A stretch of 64,000 nucleotides of DNA from the NCBI GenBank assembly GCA_964501535.1, contig CAZCSV010000002.1, positions 434,001 through 498,000 of the forward strand. The letters are read 5' to 3'. This document shows, piece by piece, positions 16,394 to 26,694 of this stretch. How positions within the stretch are numbered: the first letter of the stretch is position 1; each line of letters starts with the position of its first letter. Source of the stretch: FEN-1279 sp964501535. Lineage in GTDB: Bacteria; Bacteroidota; Ignavibacteria; Tepidaquicellales; Tepidaquicellaceae. The position numbers and the translations under genes were made by a program. The notes below the pieces were generated by a model. That model searched no databases, was not told the origin of the DNA, and saw nothing but the letters and a program-made list of their open reading frames with translations.

Positions 16394-17680
16394 TTATACC
16401 CAACCTCTGTCTTTACAAGCCTGAGCAACACGGCTTATCGAAATCACATATGCGGCATCTCTCATATACAAATTCTTTTTCTTTGCCAGTTCAACTACGG
16501 ATGTAAACGCTGCGGTCATTATGTAATCAAGTTTACCAAGTACTTCGTCTTTTTCCCAGAAGTAATTCATATTGCACTGTACCTGTTCGAAATAACTGCA
16601 TGTTACACCGCCTGCATTTGCCAGAAAATCTGGAATCAAGAATATTTTCTTTTCTTCTATAATTTTATCGGCTTCAGGTGTCGTAGGACCATTGGCGCCT
16701 TCGGCAATAATCTTTACCTTATTGCTTACTTTTTTAATGTTGTCTTCCCTTATCTGGTTTTCAAGAGCTGCTGGAATTAATATATCGATATCCTGTTCAA
16801 TCCATGCTTCGCCGTCTAAGATTTCATATCCAAGTCCTTTTGCCTTCTCCTTGTTGATTCCTCCGAACCTGTCTGTGATTCCGATAAGTTCTTCGAGCGT
16901 TATTCCGGATTTTTTCCTGAATGAATATGACTTTTGGTCGCTCTGGTCCCAGCATGAAACACATATTACTTTTCCGCCGAGCTTTGTGTACAATTCCAAT
17001 GCATATTGGGCTACATTTCCGAATCCCTGAATACTCGCTGTGGTATCTTCAGGTCTGATGTTGAGCTGTTTTAATGCTTCTCTTAAGGTGAATATTACAC
17101 CATAACCCGTGGCTTCTGTTCTTCCAAGTGAGCCGCCCATTCCGACCGGTTTACCTGTAATGAATCCGGGATATTTTGAACCTTTTATTGCTTCGAATTC
17201 ATCCAGCATCCAGAGCATATGCTGTGAGCTTGTCATTACATCGGGAGCCGGAACGTCGTTTAGAGGTCCGACGTCTTTTGCCATTTGCCTCACCCATCCT
17301 CTGCAGATTTGCTCTTGTTCTCTCATGCTTAAATTATGCGGGTCACAAATTACACCGCCTTTACCGCCGCCTAATGGGATACCTACGACTGCGCATTTCC
17401 AGGTCATCCACATCGATAGTGCTTTTACCGTATCGATGGTTTCCTGCGGGTGAAATCTTATACCGCCTTTGCAGGGACCAAATGCGTCGTTGTGCTGAAC
17501 TCTGAAACCTTTAAATACTTTAGTGCTCCCGTCATCCATTTTTATGGGAATGCTGAAATGATATTCCCTTAATGGTTCTCTTAAAAGCTGACGGGTTGCT
17601 TCATCTAACGATAAAATTTCTGCAACTTTATCGAACTGGTCTTGTGCCATCTGAAAGGCATTGAAATTTTTGGTAGCCAT
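16394..17680 (-). CDS. gdhA: Glutamate dehydrogenase
   Basis: The 428-residue enzyme interconverts glutamate with 2-oxoglutarate plus ammonia using NAD(P). Hallmarks are the glutamate-binding KGGIRFHP (about residue 76), the catalytic region PLGGGKGGVICDP (about 100), the Asp of PAPDVMTSS (about 145), the nucleotide-binding loop QGFGNVAQ (about 225) and the C-terminal NAGGVTCSYFEQVQ. Length and motifs fit the hexameric class I enzyme common to archaea, Thermotoga and Bacteroidetes. Cofactor preference was not determined. It is flanked by its own terminator and by a lone response regulator 49 bases upstream on the same strand; whether they share a transcript is open. Confidence 0.95.
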   Translation of the reverse strand: MATKNFNAFQMAQDQFDKVAEILSLDEATRQLLREPLREYHFSIPIKMDDGSTKVFKGFRVQHNDAFGPCKGGIRFHPQETIDTVKALSMWMTWKCAVVGIPLGGGKGGVICDPHNLSMREQEQICRGWVRQMAKDVGPLNDVPAPDVMTSSQHMLWMLDEFEAIKGSKYPGFITGKPVGMGGSLGRTEATGYGVIFTLREALKQLNIRPEDTTASIQGFGNVAQYALELYTKLGGKVICVSCWDQSDQKSYSFRKKSGITLEELIGITDRFGGINKEKAKGLGYEILDGEAWIEQDIDILIPAALENQIREDNIKKVSNKVKIIAEGANGPTTPEADKIIEEKKIFLIPDFLANAGGVTCSYFEQVQCNMNYFWEKDEVLGKLDYIMTAAFTSVVELAKKKNLYMRDAAYVISISRVAQACKDRGWV

Positions 17681-17729
17681 AATATTCTTTTTTGTTTTTT
17701 AAATTTTTGTTAAAAGTTTTGTAAATTTA

Positions 17730-18119
17730 TTATTTGCTTTTTTGCTTAATATTTTGTGTAACAAGGTTTTTGCAAATATCGATTACCTTTTCAAATTCAA
17801 TAGATTTATCGAGAAAGTAATCGGCACCCTCTTTCATGCATATTTTTTTGTAATCCGATTCGGGATAATTTGTAAGCATTAATACCTTAATGGAGGGCTT
17901 TTCCTTCTTTATTTGCTTTAAAATGTCTATGCCATTGCCGTCCGGCATGTGAATATCCAGTATTACAACATCCGGATTTGATTTTAAGATGTATTCTACA
18001 GCTTTCGTCGCATTGTTTGCAACTCCGATAATCTTTATGTTCTCGATTTCTGACAGAATATTTATCAGTCTTACGACTATGAGCATCGAATTGTCAACTA
18101 TGAATAGTTTTAATGGCAT
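17730..18119 (-). CDS. Stand-alone receiver-domain response regulator
   Basis: The 129-residue protein is a single CheY-like receiver with no output domain. The phosphoacceptor is the Asp in VVILDIHMPDGNG (about residue 56), with Thr in MLTN (about 84) and the conserved Lys in LDKS (about 106). The acidic pocket near the N-terminus reads VDNS where most receivers have VDDD or VEDD, so one metal-binding carboxylate is replaced by Asn. That is seen in some NarL-like receivers and does not abolish phosphorylation. With the nearby NarL regulator and kinase it may form a branched phosphorelay; that link is inference from position. Confidence 0.85.
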   Translation of the reverse strand: MPLKLFIVDNSMLIVVRLINILSEIENIKIIGVANNATKAVEYILKSNPDVVILDIHMPDGNGIDILKQIKKEKPSIKVLMLTNYPESDYKKICMKEGADYFLDKSIEFEKVIDICKNLVTQNIKQKSK

Positions 18120-18272
18120 TTATTTTTTCTTTCTTTACAAAAATATCGATATTCTTTTGTTATTTAAATCGGTTAAAGATTGATTTTTATGTAAGAAAAA
18201 CAATGAAAACCGTGTAGGAATTTGTCTTACAAAAATCTTGCGTTAATATTGAGAAGTATAATGAAATTTTTT

Positions 18273-18905
18273 TTATTCCGAATAACCTTCCCTGATACAG
18301 AAATTAATCAGTTCCGAATTATTTTTAAAGTTCATTTTATTGAATATCCGGGCTTTATATGTACTTACGGTTTTCACGCTGATGCATAGCATATCTGCAA
18401 TTTCGGTTACGGTTTTTCCGGAACCAATCATGCACATAATCTGAAATTCCCTGTTCGATAAATATTCCTGAGGTGGCTTTGAAACATCGTGCTTGAAGTC
18501 GCTTGCCAGTTTTTCTGCGAGATAAGCACTTACGTAAAGACCGCCGGAAAATACCTTCCTTACCGCTTTAACCAGTTCAATGGGTGCCGATTCCTTGTTT
18601 ATAAATCCCGAAGCCCCTGCTTTAAGAGTCTTCGATGCATAAAGCTCCTCCGATAAGGCGCTTAACATAAGTACCGGAAGTGTTGGATATTTTTGCTTTA
18701 TTTTCTCCAGAATCTCGAAACCGCCCATACCCGGCATTGATATATCGAGTATCAAAACATCAATTTCGTTTTTTGAAATTTCATCGAATACTTCCTGCCC
18801 GTTGGATGCCTCGCATATGACTTTCATGTCTTCCTCGTCGCAAATAATCTGCTTAAGCCCGTTTCTTACGATTGGATGGTCATCTGCAATTAATATTCTT
18901 ATCAT
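18273..18905 (-). CDS. NarL/FixJ-type response regulator
   Basis: The 210-residue regulator has an N-terminal receiver (ILIADDHPIVRNG, phosphoacceptor Asp in VLILDISMPG at about residue 54, Lys in INKES at about 105). Its C-terminal LuxR-type helix-turn-helix (LSNREFQIMCMIGSGKTV with VKTVSTYKARIF at about 150-190) should bind DNA as a dimer after phosphorylation. The gene lies three bases downstream of a histidine kinase of the HisKA_3 class, the usual partner, so the pair is a two-component system. Targets cannot be read from the sequence. Confidence 0.92.
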   Translation of the reverse strand: MIRILIADDHPIVRNGLKQIICDEEDMKVICEASNGQEVFDEISKNEIDVLILDISMPGMGGFEILEKIKQKYPTLPVLMLSALSEELYASKTLKAGASGFINKESAPIELVKAVRKVFSGGLYVSAYLAEKLASDFKHDVSKPPQEYLSNREFQIMCMIGSGKTVTEIADMLCISVKTVSTYKARIFNKMNFKNNSELINFCIREGYSE

Positions 18906-18908
18906 AGA

Positions 18909-20489
18909 TTAGTTTTTTAATTTTGGAATCTTCAGAGTGATTTTTGTTCCGCTTTGCCTCTCTCCTTTTATAAAGAACTCACCGCCGAACAATAATGCTC
19001 TTTCTTTCATTCCCAGAAGACCGAGTGATTTGGGGTCGTTTATCTCGCTGTCCTTTATTCCGCATCCGTTGTCCTTAATCTCCACTATTGTTCCCGGTTC
19101 CTTTTCCGATATTTTTATCGAAACTTCCGTCGCCTTTGAATGCCGCAATATATTCGTCAGGGATTCCTGTATTATTCTGAAAACCCCTATCGAGTAGTCT
19201 TTCTCGATATCTATTTTTTTCAATGTTGTTGAGAGCTTGCATCTAATCCCGCTCCTTTTTACGAATTCACCGATTTGCCATTCGATAGCGGCGAGCAGCC
19301 CGAGGTCGTCGAGTGCACTTGGTCTTAACTCGCGGGCGATAGTCCTGACCGACTGAATTATAGAATCTACGAGCAGTATCATATCATGTGCTTGTCTAAT
19401 CAGTATGTCAAATTTATTTTCTGTGTTTTCATCTGTGAGCTTTTTTATTATCCTGTACAGGTCAATTCTCAAAGCTGTAAGGCTTTGCCCGAGATTGTCG
19501 TGAAGCTCTCTTGAAATGTAAACTCTCTCTTCTTCTCTTATCGACTGCAGATGTGACGCGAAATTTTTTAACTGCTCCCTCGATTCGTTAAGTGCCTGCT
19601 CTGCTTTCTTTCTTTCCGCAACGTTCGTGTAAAAAGCAATGCTCGCTGGTCCGTCTGCGAGATTTACTCGCGTAACTACCAGATGAATCGGAAATTCGTT
19701 CCCTTTATTATGCAATCCCGTCGATTCGTATTCGTTCGGAACCGGTAATCTCATCTCCCTCATTTTCGCCCTCTCCGAGATTTCCCTTCTGCATTGGGGT
19801 GCGAACTGCTGTAATATCGGTTTATCAATAAGCTCATCCATTGTTCTAAAACCGAACATCTTCAAAAACATTTTATTGTTATATATGTAGTACCCTTTCC
19901 TGCTCAGACTGATTGCAACCGGGGCTTTATCTATCAGTGTCCTGAATCGTAATTCGCTCTGTCTCAGGGATGCTTCTATCTTCTGCCTTTTTATGTATTG
20001 CATGATAAGCTGAACGATAAGATTTAAAAGATGCCGTTCTTCCCTTAAAAAAGGTCCCTCGAAATTGCTGGGACATTTTTTCAGATATACCACCTCCAGA
20101 GCTCCGATTTTTTCTTTGTCAATCAATATTGGGCTTGTTTGCTTCCACTTCGAGTTCTTGAATCCTTTTGTTTTATATACCTTATCTCCAATAATTAGAC
20201 GTGATTCGGTTATTTTTGGAAACTGGTATGATAATACTATTGCTTTCAATATTTTCTCGTATACTTTTTCAGGATAAAGATTCGGCTCGTTTAGAATATT
20301 GGAAATTTTGTATAAACACTCAAGCTCTTTTGTCCTTTCCTTTAAATCGTGTGAAGTTTTTTCGAGTATGACAGCTGCCTGCTTTACTTCTGTGAAAGAT
20401 TTTTTGCGGGTTTCGAGCCTCTTGATTTTTCTGCTTAATCCTTCGATATTCTTTATCAGCTCTTTCTTTGATAATTTAGTTAAATCCAT
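18909..20489 (-). CDS. NarX/DegS-type sensor histidine kinase with GAF-like and PAS domains
   Basis: The 526-residue protein has no clear membrane segment, so it is probably cytoplasmic. Residues 1-55 look coiled-coil. Residues 50-175 form a GAF-like domain (KELECLYKISNIL, SYQFP, FEGPFLREERHLLNL) closely resembling the N-terminus of the PEP-binding protein at 11427-14603. A PAS domain spans about 180-300 (SELRFRTLIDKAPVAISLS). The HisKA_3 dimerisation domain has the phosphoacceptor His330 in SRELHDNLGQSL, followed by a HATPase with IVEIKDNGCGIKD and GLLGMKERA. It is upstream of, and nearly contiguous with, its NarL-type partner. The ligand of the GAF-like domain is unknown. Confidence 0.9.
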   Translation of the reverse strand: MDLTKLSKKELIKNIEGLSRKIKRLETRKKSFTEVKQAAVILEKTSHDLKERTKELECLYKISNILNEPNLYPEKVYEKILKAIVLSYQFPKITESRLIIGDKVYKTKGFKNSKWKQTSPILIDKEKIGALEVVYLKKCPSNFEGPFLREERHLLNLIVQLIMQYIKRQKIEASLRQSELRFRTLIDKAPVAISLSRKGYYIYNNKMFLKMFGFRTMDELIDKPILQQFAPQCRREISERAKMREMRLPVPNEYESTGLHNKGNEFPIHLVVTRVNLADGPASIAFYTNVAERKKAEQALNESREQLKNFASHLQSIREEERVYISRELHDNLGQSLTALRIDLYRIIKKLTDENTENKFDILIRQAHDMILLVDSIIQSVRTIARELRPSALDDLGLLAAIEWQIGEFVKRSGIRCKLSTTLKKIDIEKDYSIGVFRIIQESLTNILRHSKATEVSIKISEKEPGTIVEIKDNGCGIKDSEINDPKSLGLLGMKERALLFGGEFFIKGERQSGTKITLKIPKLKN

Positions 20490-20943
20490 TTTATGTTTTT
20501 TTCTTTGAAAATCCGGCCAAACATTATCCTTTGCAAATTATCAAAGTTAAAACTCATAAAAAATCATAAAATAAATGCTGATTTGATTAAATAAATAGAT
20601 AATTTTGAGAATTACAAATCTCAGTTTGTCCTAAAAAATATGTTGGATGTTCTTTCATGGGAATATTCTTATTCACCAATAAATTCTCTGTAATATTTTG
20701 TTACAATTCTGTTACAATAATTTGCAATCTTTTTAAGGCATTTGCATTGTATTATTATATTTAATTTTGATATTTTACTATAATATTTATAATATTACTG
20801 AAAAGAATTTCTCGTAATAAATATGCATAAGATTTATTATTAGTGAGTGTTTTTTACTAAATAGCAAAAAATTTTAAAAAGTTATTTAATTCAATATACA
20901 AAAACTAATTAATCCATTTTTTTTATAACTTATCACACTATCT
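20490..20943. other. Divergent intergenic region before the giant surface-protein gene
   Basis: This 454-base, very AT-rich gap separates the minus-strand kinase from the plus-strand surface protein. It contains one credible promoter (20741-20769, listed separately). I found no RNA gene, hairpin terminator or long repeat in the rest. Confidence 0.5.
20741..20769 (+). promoter_or_regulatory. Bacteroidetes-type promoter for the beta-helix protein
   Basis: TTTG at 20741-20744 is followed by a 17-base spacer and TAATTTTG at 20762-20769, matching the TTTG / TAnnTTTG consensus. The implied transcript has a leader of about 165 bases before the start codon at 20944. The surrounding DNA is very AT-rich, so chance matches are possible. 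Confidence 0.4.
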
Positions 20944-23900
20944 ATGAAGAAATTATTTTCATTGTGTGTTTCAATGTTTTTTATTGGAACATTGTTTGTG
21001 CAGGTTTCATTTGCGCAACTTTCGGGAACGAAAACGATTCCCGGAAACTATGCAACAATCGCTGCCGCTATTACCGACCTGAATGCTCAGGGGGTAGGCT
21101 CGGGCGGCGTTACTTTTAATGTTGCGGCGGGTCACACAGAGACATCTTCTAATTTAATTATCACCGCAACAGGTACTGCATCAAATCCGATTGTTTTCCA
21201 GAAATCCGGAAGCGGAGCGAATCCGCTAATAACAGCAGGAGTTGGTGTAGGAACTATGGACGGAATAATTTTATTGTCGGGAACGGATTATATTACGTTT
21301 AATGCAATTGACCTTCTTGACCCGACTTCTAATACTACGACCACAACCCAGATGGAATGGGGCTACGCTTTATTGAAAGTCGACGGAACAAACGGCTCGC
21401 AAAATGTTACCATTAGCAATTGTAATATTAACCTGCAAAAGGTTAATACAAACTCTAAAGGTATTTACGTTGCAAACCATACAACTGCTTCGACTACTTC
21501 GTTAACCGTAACGAGTTTTTCGGGAACGAACTCCAGCAACAAATTTTATAGCAATTTTATTAGCAGCTGCTATATTGGCATTAATGTTGCCGGTTACTCA
21601 GCATCGACACCTTACGATTTGTATGACCACTTCAACCAGATTGGTGTGCAGGGTGGTAACACAATCAGAAATTTTGGAGGAAGTTCCGCTTCCGTTTATG
21701 GTATTTACACAATATATCAGGATAGCTTATCCGTTAATAATAATAATATCGCAGGTGGTACAGGAACAACAACAACTCAATACGGTATCATGATTTCTAC
21801 TGCAACGAATGCTTCCGTTACAGTTTATAATAATACGGTTCAGGATACTACATCTTCCACAACTTCCGCTACCTACGGAATTTCTTTAAACAATGCCGGT
21901 GCGTCAGGAACCAATAATACTGTTATTGTTAAAAGAAATACTGTTCAGGGAATGACAGGTTTGGCTACGACATCTGGTGCGTTTTACGGTTATTATATTT
22001 ATTACACTTCTGCTTTAAACATTTATGTTGACTCTAATAAACTTATTAACAATAAATGGGGACAAGGAACAACAACCGCTACAGGCTCTATATATGGTAT
22101 GTATATTTATCCTTATACTACCTCTCCGGTTGCAGGTAGTATTCAATACGTAACCAACAACTATATCGCAGGAAATAAGAGAAAACAGTCTACGGTTGGT
22201 TCGGGAACGCTTTATGGTATGTATATTTACTACGGTAACCAGACCGTAAACGCTTATAATAACGTTATCGAAAATGACTCTCTTGCCGTTACGACCAGTA
22301 CACAGTATTATATGTATATATATAATTATTATGCAACGACTGTTAACTATTATAATAATACCATAAAAAATATTTATAAAGGAAACGGCAGCACGGGTAC
22401 GCTTTACGGATTTTATATCTCTAATGCCGCATATACAGGTACTTTTAATTTTTACAATAATACCGCAAATAATTTCAAAGGGGCCGGAAATGCAACCGGT
22501 TCTATGTATGGTATTTATAATGCATCATCCGCGGTAACCAAAAGCTTCTATAACAATTCGGCATATACACTACATGCAAACGGTTCGGGTAGTGTATACG
22601 GTATTTATAGTTCAGGCGGGACTACTGTAAACATTTATAAAAATTCCGTATACGATTTAAGAACTTCATTGGGGTACGGATACGGAATGTACTTATCGAG
22701 TGGTACTACTGTAAATCTGTATAATAATTATATATCGGATGTTAGAAGTGATTCCTGCACATACACATCGGGTATATACGGATTATATTTAGGAGGTGGT
22801 ACAAACGTAAATGCCTATTACAATACGGTATATCTGAATGCTGTAAGCACCGGAACAACATTCGGTACTGCGGCTGTTTATGCATCTACTACACCGACAC
22901 TGGATTTAAGAAACAACGTTTTTGTTAACATGTCTACTCCCGGTACTTTGGGAGGATTTACTACTGCATATTACAGAAGCTCTTCGACTTTAACGACTTA
23001 TTCAAATTTATCTAATAATAATGATTTTTATGCCGGGACTCCCGATACAACCCATATTATATATTATGACGGGACAAATTATGCAAGAACCTTGTCGGAT
23101 TATAAATTGCTCGTAACACCGAGAGATGCAAATTCGGTTACGGAAAATCCTCCTTTTATTAATGTGGCCACAAGACCGTACAACCTGCATATCAATGCAG
23201 CAATAGCAACGCAGTTGGAAACAAACGGTCAGGTAGTCTCGACACCGATATCGATTAATGATGACTATGACGGAAATGCAAGGTATCCGAATTCCGGTTA
23301 TCCGATTAATCCGTCGTATCCGCCTAACGCTCCGGATATCGGTGCGGATGAATTCGGTGGTATACCTCTCGATGTGAGCGGACCAAATATTTCATATACT
23401 CCATTGCTGAATACATCTTCGACTACTGCAAGAACATTAACCGCAGTGATAACAGACCCGAGCGGGGTGCCGACATCAGGTACAGGCTTGCCGAGATTAT
23501 ACTGGAAAATCAATGCCGGCGCATATGTTGGCGTCACCGCAACTTCTTTGGGAAGCAACCAGTATTCCTTTACATTCGGCTCGGGAGTCGTTACGGGTGA
23601 TGTGGTGTCTTATTATATTTGTGCTCAGGATTTAGTATCACCGCCGAACGTCGGATGTTTCCCGTCCGCAGGTGCATCAGGATTTACTTATAATCCGCCT
23701 GCATGCTCAACCCCCCCGACCTCACCAAGCACATATACTGTGTCTCAGTTGGGACTTTCGGGTGATTATACGGTAGGTTTGACGCTGTTCAATACTCTGA
23801 CGGGAAAGAATATTACATTCGAAAAAGTTGTAAAGAGAGTACTTAAAGAGGTAACGATAGAAGAACCCGTTTCTCAGAAACAGACTGTAAAAGGTCTGGA

Positions 23901-26613
23901 AATGGAAACCTCCGAAACTTCAACATCGGTTTCCCCGAAAGGCAGAAAGGAATTAAGAGAAGTCGAGGAAATAACATGGATTCCGATGCAGAACGGAAAG
24001 GTTTATACGGGTGATTTGTATATAAAGAAAGTGGAGAATCCGAACTACCAGTATCCGATGGGAACGGATGGTGTCTATGCTACGATAACAGCGGCAATTG
24101 CCGACCTTAATTTAAGAGGAGTAACCGGTCCGACGAGATTCCTTCTCAATGACGCATCTTATACAACTGGTGAAACTTATCCGTTGGTGATTAATATTGG
24201 AAACATAAGTCTTCCGACTGCAACGAATACTGTTACGATAAAACCCAACACAGGAGTGAATGCATCTATTACGGGTGATGCTCCTGCCTCGAGAATATTC
24301 ACGATTCTTAATAATTATGTGACAATCGACGGCTCTAACACCACTAACGGAACAACGAGAAATCTGACAATTACAAATTCAAGCGTTACTACACCGCAGG
24401 TGTTGGTTATCGGTTCGACAGGAACTACCCCGATCACTAATGTGACTGTAAAGAACTGTAATCTTGTCAATGGAGTAACAACAAGCTCTGCAGTTATTGT
24501 TTCGGACGGAGCGGCTCCCGGAACTGCCGGTTGGTTTAATAATATAACAATTCAAAATAACAGCATAAAACAGGCTTATATAGGTCTGTATACAATTGCT
24601 AACATAGCAACAGGAAACGGAAGCGGATTGAATATTAACAGTAATGATATCGGCGATTCGCTCCTGCCTGTTAGACTCGTCGATGTTTATGTACAGGGTG
24701 TGGATGGTGCAACAATAACAAACAACAATCTCGGATTAAACTATCTTACGACATATTCAAGTAACGTTACGGGAGTTTGGTTTGCAACGGGAACAGTCAA
24801 CAGTTCGATCACGAACAATACAATATCGTATATAACTGCAACGGCAGGTGGTCCGAGAGGTATTGCCGTATCTTCAGCTTATGCAAACGCAAATGTTAAT
24901 ATTACAGGGAATAACATTTATAATATACAAACGGCAGGTTCATCTCCGCCGTACGGTATTTATGTGTTCAGTACTACATCAGCCGTAAGTATAAAGAAAA
25001 ATAAAATTAGCAATTTACTTAATACGAATACAGGTGGTTACGGAGCAAGAGGTATAAACATTGCTACTTCGGTATCACCCGCTAATATTGATGTAATAAA
25101 TAATTTTATTTGGAATATTGTAGCGACAGCGGATGCCTCGGTTACATACTGGGGTATTGGTATTGCTGTTGATGCTACAATCAGCAATGTGAATGTTTAC
25201 TTTAATTCGGTGAATTTGTATGGCTCATTTGCTGGATATTCTTCTGCAACGGTTCATACTGCATTCTATGTAAGCAGCGGTGCAACATTACTAAACGTTA
25301 GGGATAACATTTTCGTAAATTCATTTGACAATACTACCAGCACGACAGATAAGAGTTATTCGATTTATAGTGCAGCGGCGAATACGGCTTATACGGATAT
25401 TAACTATTGTGATTATTATGTCTCAGGTACGCCGGGTGTTTTGGGATATTTGGGAGCAAATATCACTACCTTGTCAGGATGGCAAACTGCTACAGGAAAA
25501 GACCAAAATAGTATTTCAGGTAACCCTGTATTTATTAGCAATGATAATTTGCACATAGATTCTGTGCTGGCTTCTCCTGTTAAGAATGCAGGACAATATA
25601 TAAACACAGTAACAGATGATATTGATGGTAATACAAGATACAATCCTCCCGAAATTGGTGCGGATGAAAATACTCAAATGCCCGCACCGGTAGCACCTAC
25701 ATTATTGCTTCCTGTCAATGGTGCAACGAATGTATCGCTGACACCTTTACTCGACTGGAACGATGTTTCAGGCGCAACAAGTTACAGGGTTCAGGTTTCA
25801 GTAGATTCGTTATTCGTTACGACTGCTTATGATACTTCGGGTGTAACTGCTACTCAGTTGACAGTTCCTTCCGGTAAACTTTCACAGTCCACTAAATATT
25901 ACTGGAGGGTTAATGCAACTAACGCAGGTGGAACAGGTCCTTGGTCAGGTGTCTGGAATTTCACCACTCTTGCCCTCGGCTTGCCCCTTAACCTGACGGT
26001 GTATCTTGAAGGATTCTGGAGCGGAACTACACACGTATCTGATACTGCAAAGATATATCTTGCATCAGCAACGACTCCTTATGCATTGGTTGATTCCCAG
26101 ACGGTGGTACTCACCACATCGGGCACAACAAGCCCGACGTTCACAAGGGTATCCAGCGGAAATTACTACATCGTGGTCAAGCACAGAAATCATCTGGAGA
26201 CCTGGAGCAGACTGCCGCAGGCATTTGTAGCGGGAACACCGTTAAATTATAACTTCACGACCGATTCGGCAAAGGCATACGGATATAATATGAAGAAAGT
26301 CGGAAGCGCTTGGGTACTCTATGGAGGTGACCCAAACGGAGACGGAGACATAAATGCTCTTGACATACCGATATTTGTTGCGCAATTCGGTAACACCGGT
26401 TATCTGAGTTGTGACTTCAACGGAGACGGAGATGTAAACGCACTGGATGTAATCATTATTTCAGTCAACTTCGGTTTGACAAAAGTCACGCCTTCGGTGA
26501 TACTGGAGCCGGTGGAAATAAGAAATCAGAAGAGAATTATAAAGCAGCACGAATTTTTGGATTATTACTATAAGCAAAATAAGAAATCAAACAGTAACAA
26601 TAATAATAATTAA
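20944..26613 (+). CDS. Giant secreted beta-helix surface protein with dockerin-like repeats
   Basis: The 1889-residue protein begins with a signal peptide (about 1-24). Two long stretches (about 60-600 and 1030-1520) consist of short repeats rich in Asn, Gly, Thr and Tyr of the form YNNTVxxxxxxxxGIY, the pattern of right-handed parallel beta-helices of the adhesin/pectate-lyase type. Around 1585-1680 is a fibronectin type III-like domain (LLDWNDVSGATSYRVQVS). Near 1795-1845 are two calcium-binding dockerin-type loops, DPNGDGDINALD and DFNGDGDVNALD. No type IX sorting domain follows; instead the chain ends in a basic stretch and an Asn-rich tail. It is a likely adhesin, glycan-binding or sheath protein held at the surface through a partner. 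No enzyme active site was identified. Confidence 0.8.
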   Translation: MKKLFSLCVSMFFIGTLFVQVSFAQLSGTKTIPGNYATIAAAITDLNAQGVGSGGVTFNVAAGHTETSSNLIITATGTASNPIVFQKSGSGANPLITAGVGVGTMDGIILLSGTDYITFNAIDLLDPTSNTTTTTQMEWGYALLKVDGTNGSQNVTISNCNINLQKVNTNSKGIYVANHTTASTTSLTVTSFSGTNSSNKFYSNFISSCYIGINVAGYSASTPYDLYDHFNQIGVQGGNTIRNFGGSSASVYGIYTIYQDSLSVNNNNIAGGTGTTTTQYGIMISTATNASVTVYNNTVQDTTSSTTSATYGISLNNAGASGTNNTVIVKRNTVQGMTGLATTSGAFYGYYIYYTSALNIYVDSNKLINNKWGQGTTTATGSIYGMYIYPYTTSPVAGSIQYVTNNYIAGNKRKQSTVGSGTLYGMYIYYGNQTVNAYNNVIENDSLAVTTSTQYYMYIYNYYATTVNYYNNTIKNIYKGNGSTGTLYGFYISNAAYTGTFNFYNNTANNFKGAGNATGSMYGIYNASSAVTKSFYNNSAYTLHANGSGSVYGIYSSGGTTVNIYKNSVYDLRTSLGYGYGMYLSSGTTVNLYNNYISDVRSDSCTYTSGIYGLYLGGGTNVNAYYNTVYLNAVSTGTTFGTAAVYASTTPTLDLRNNVFVNMSTPGTLGGFTTAYYRSSSTLTTYSNLSNNNDFYAGTPDTTHIIYYDGTNYARTLSDYKLLVTPRDANSVTENPPFINVATRPYNLHINAAIATQLETNGQVVSTPISINDDYDGNARYPNSGYPINPSYPPNAPDIGADEFGGIPLDVSGPNISYTPLLNTSSTTARTLTAVITDPSGVPTSGTGLPRLYWKINAGAYVGVTATSLGSNQYSFTFGSGVVTGDVVSYYICAQDLVSPPNVGCFPSAGASGFTYNPPACSTPPTSPSTYTVSQLGLSGDYTVGLTLFNTLTGKNITFEKVVKRVLKEVTIEEPVSQKQTVKGLEMETSETSTSVSPKGRKELREVEEITWIPMQNGKVYTGDLYIKKVENPNYQYPMGTDGVYATITAAIADLNLRGVTGPTRFLLNDASYTTGETYPLVINIGNISLPTATNTVTIKPNTGVNASITGDAPASRIFTILNNYVTIDGSNTTNGTTRNLTITNSSVTTPQVLVIGSTGTTPITNVTVKNCNLVNGVTTSSAVIVSDGAAPGTAGWFNNITIQNNSIKQAYIGLYTIANIATGNGSGLNINSNDIGDSLLPVRLVDVYVQGVDGATITNNNLGLNYLTTYSSNVTGVWFATGTVNSSITNNTISYITATAGGPRGIAVSSAYANANVNITGNNIYNIQTAGSSPPYGIYVFSTTSAVSIKKNKISNLLNTNTGGYGARGINIATSVSPANIDVINNFIWNIVATADASVTYWGIGIAVDATISNVNVYFNSVNLYGSFAGYSSATVHTAFYVSSGATLLNVRDNIFVNSFDNTTSTTDKSYSIYSAAANTAYTDINYCDYYVSGTPGVLGYLGANITTLSGWQTATGKDQNSISGNPVFISNDNLHIDSVLASPVKNAGQYINTVTDDIDGNTRYNPPEIGADENTQMPAPVAPTLLLPVNGATNVSLTPLLDWNDVSGATSYRVQVSVDSLFVTTAYDTSGVTATQLTVPSGKLSQSTKYYWRVNATNAGGTGPWSGVWNFTTLALGLPLNLTVYLEGFWSGTTHVSDTAKIYLASATTPYALVDSQTVVLTTSGTTSPTFTRVSSGNYYIVVKHRNHLETWSRLPQAFVAGTPLNYNFTTDSAKAYGYNMKKVGSAWVLYGGDPNGDGDINALDIPIFVAQFGNTGYLSCDFNGDGDVNALDVIIISVNFGLTKVTPSVILEPVEIRNQKRIIKQHEFLDYYYKQNKKSNSNNNNN

Positions 26614-26623
26614 ATAAAACGCC

Positions 26624-26654
26624 TTCACGGCCCCGTGATTTACGGGGTCGTGAA
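26624..26654 (+). terminator. Hairpin between the two surface-protein genes
   Basis: The inverted repeat TTCACGGCCCCGT, loop GATTT, ACGGGGTCGTGAA (one mismatch) lies 11 bases after the stop codon and is followed by T- and A-runs. It may be a partial terminator or mRNA-stabilising hairpin that sets different expression levels for the upstream and downstream genes. Confidence 0.6.
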
Positions 26655-26694
26655 CGGAATTTTTAAAAATTTTAAAAATTAAATAATTACAATT

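Noticed and set aside
20944..26613. CRISPR-like or tandem DNA repeat array
   Set aside because: The repetitiveness is at protein level (beta-helix rungs) with variable codons and no constant-length spacers; it is one long coding sequence.
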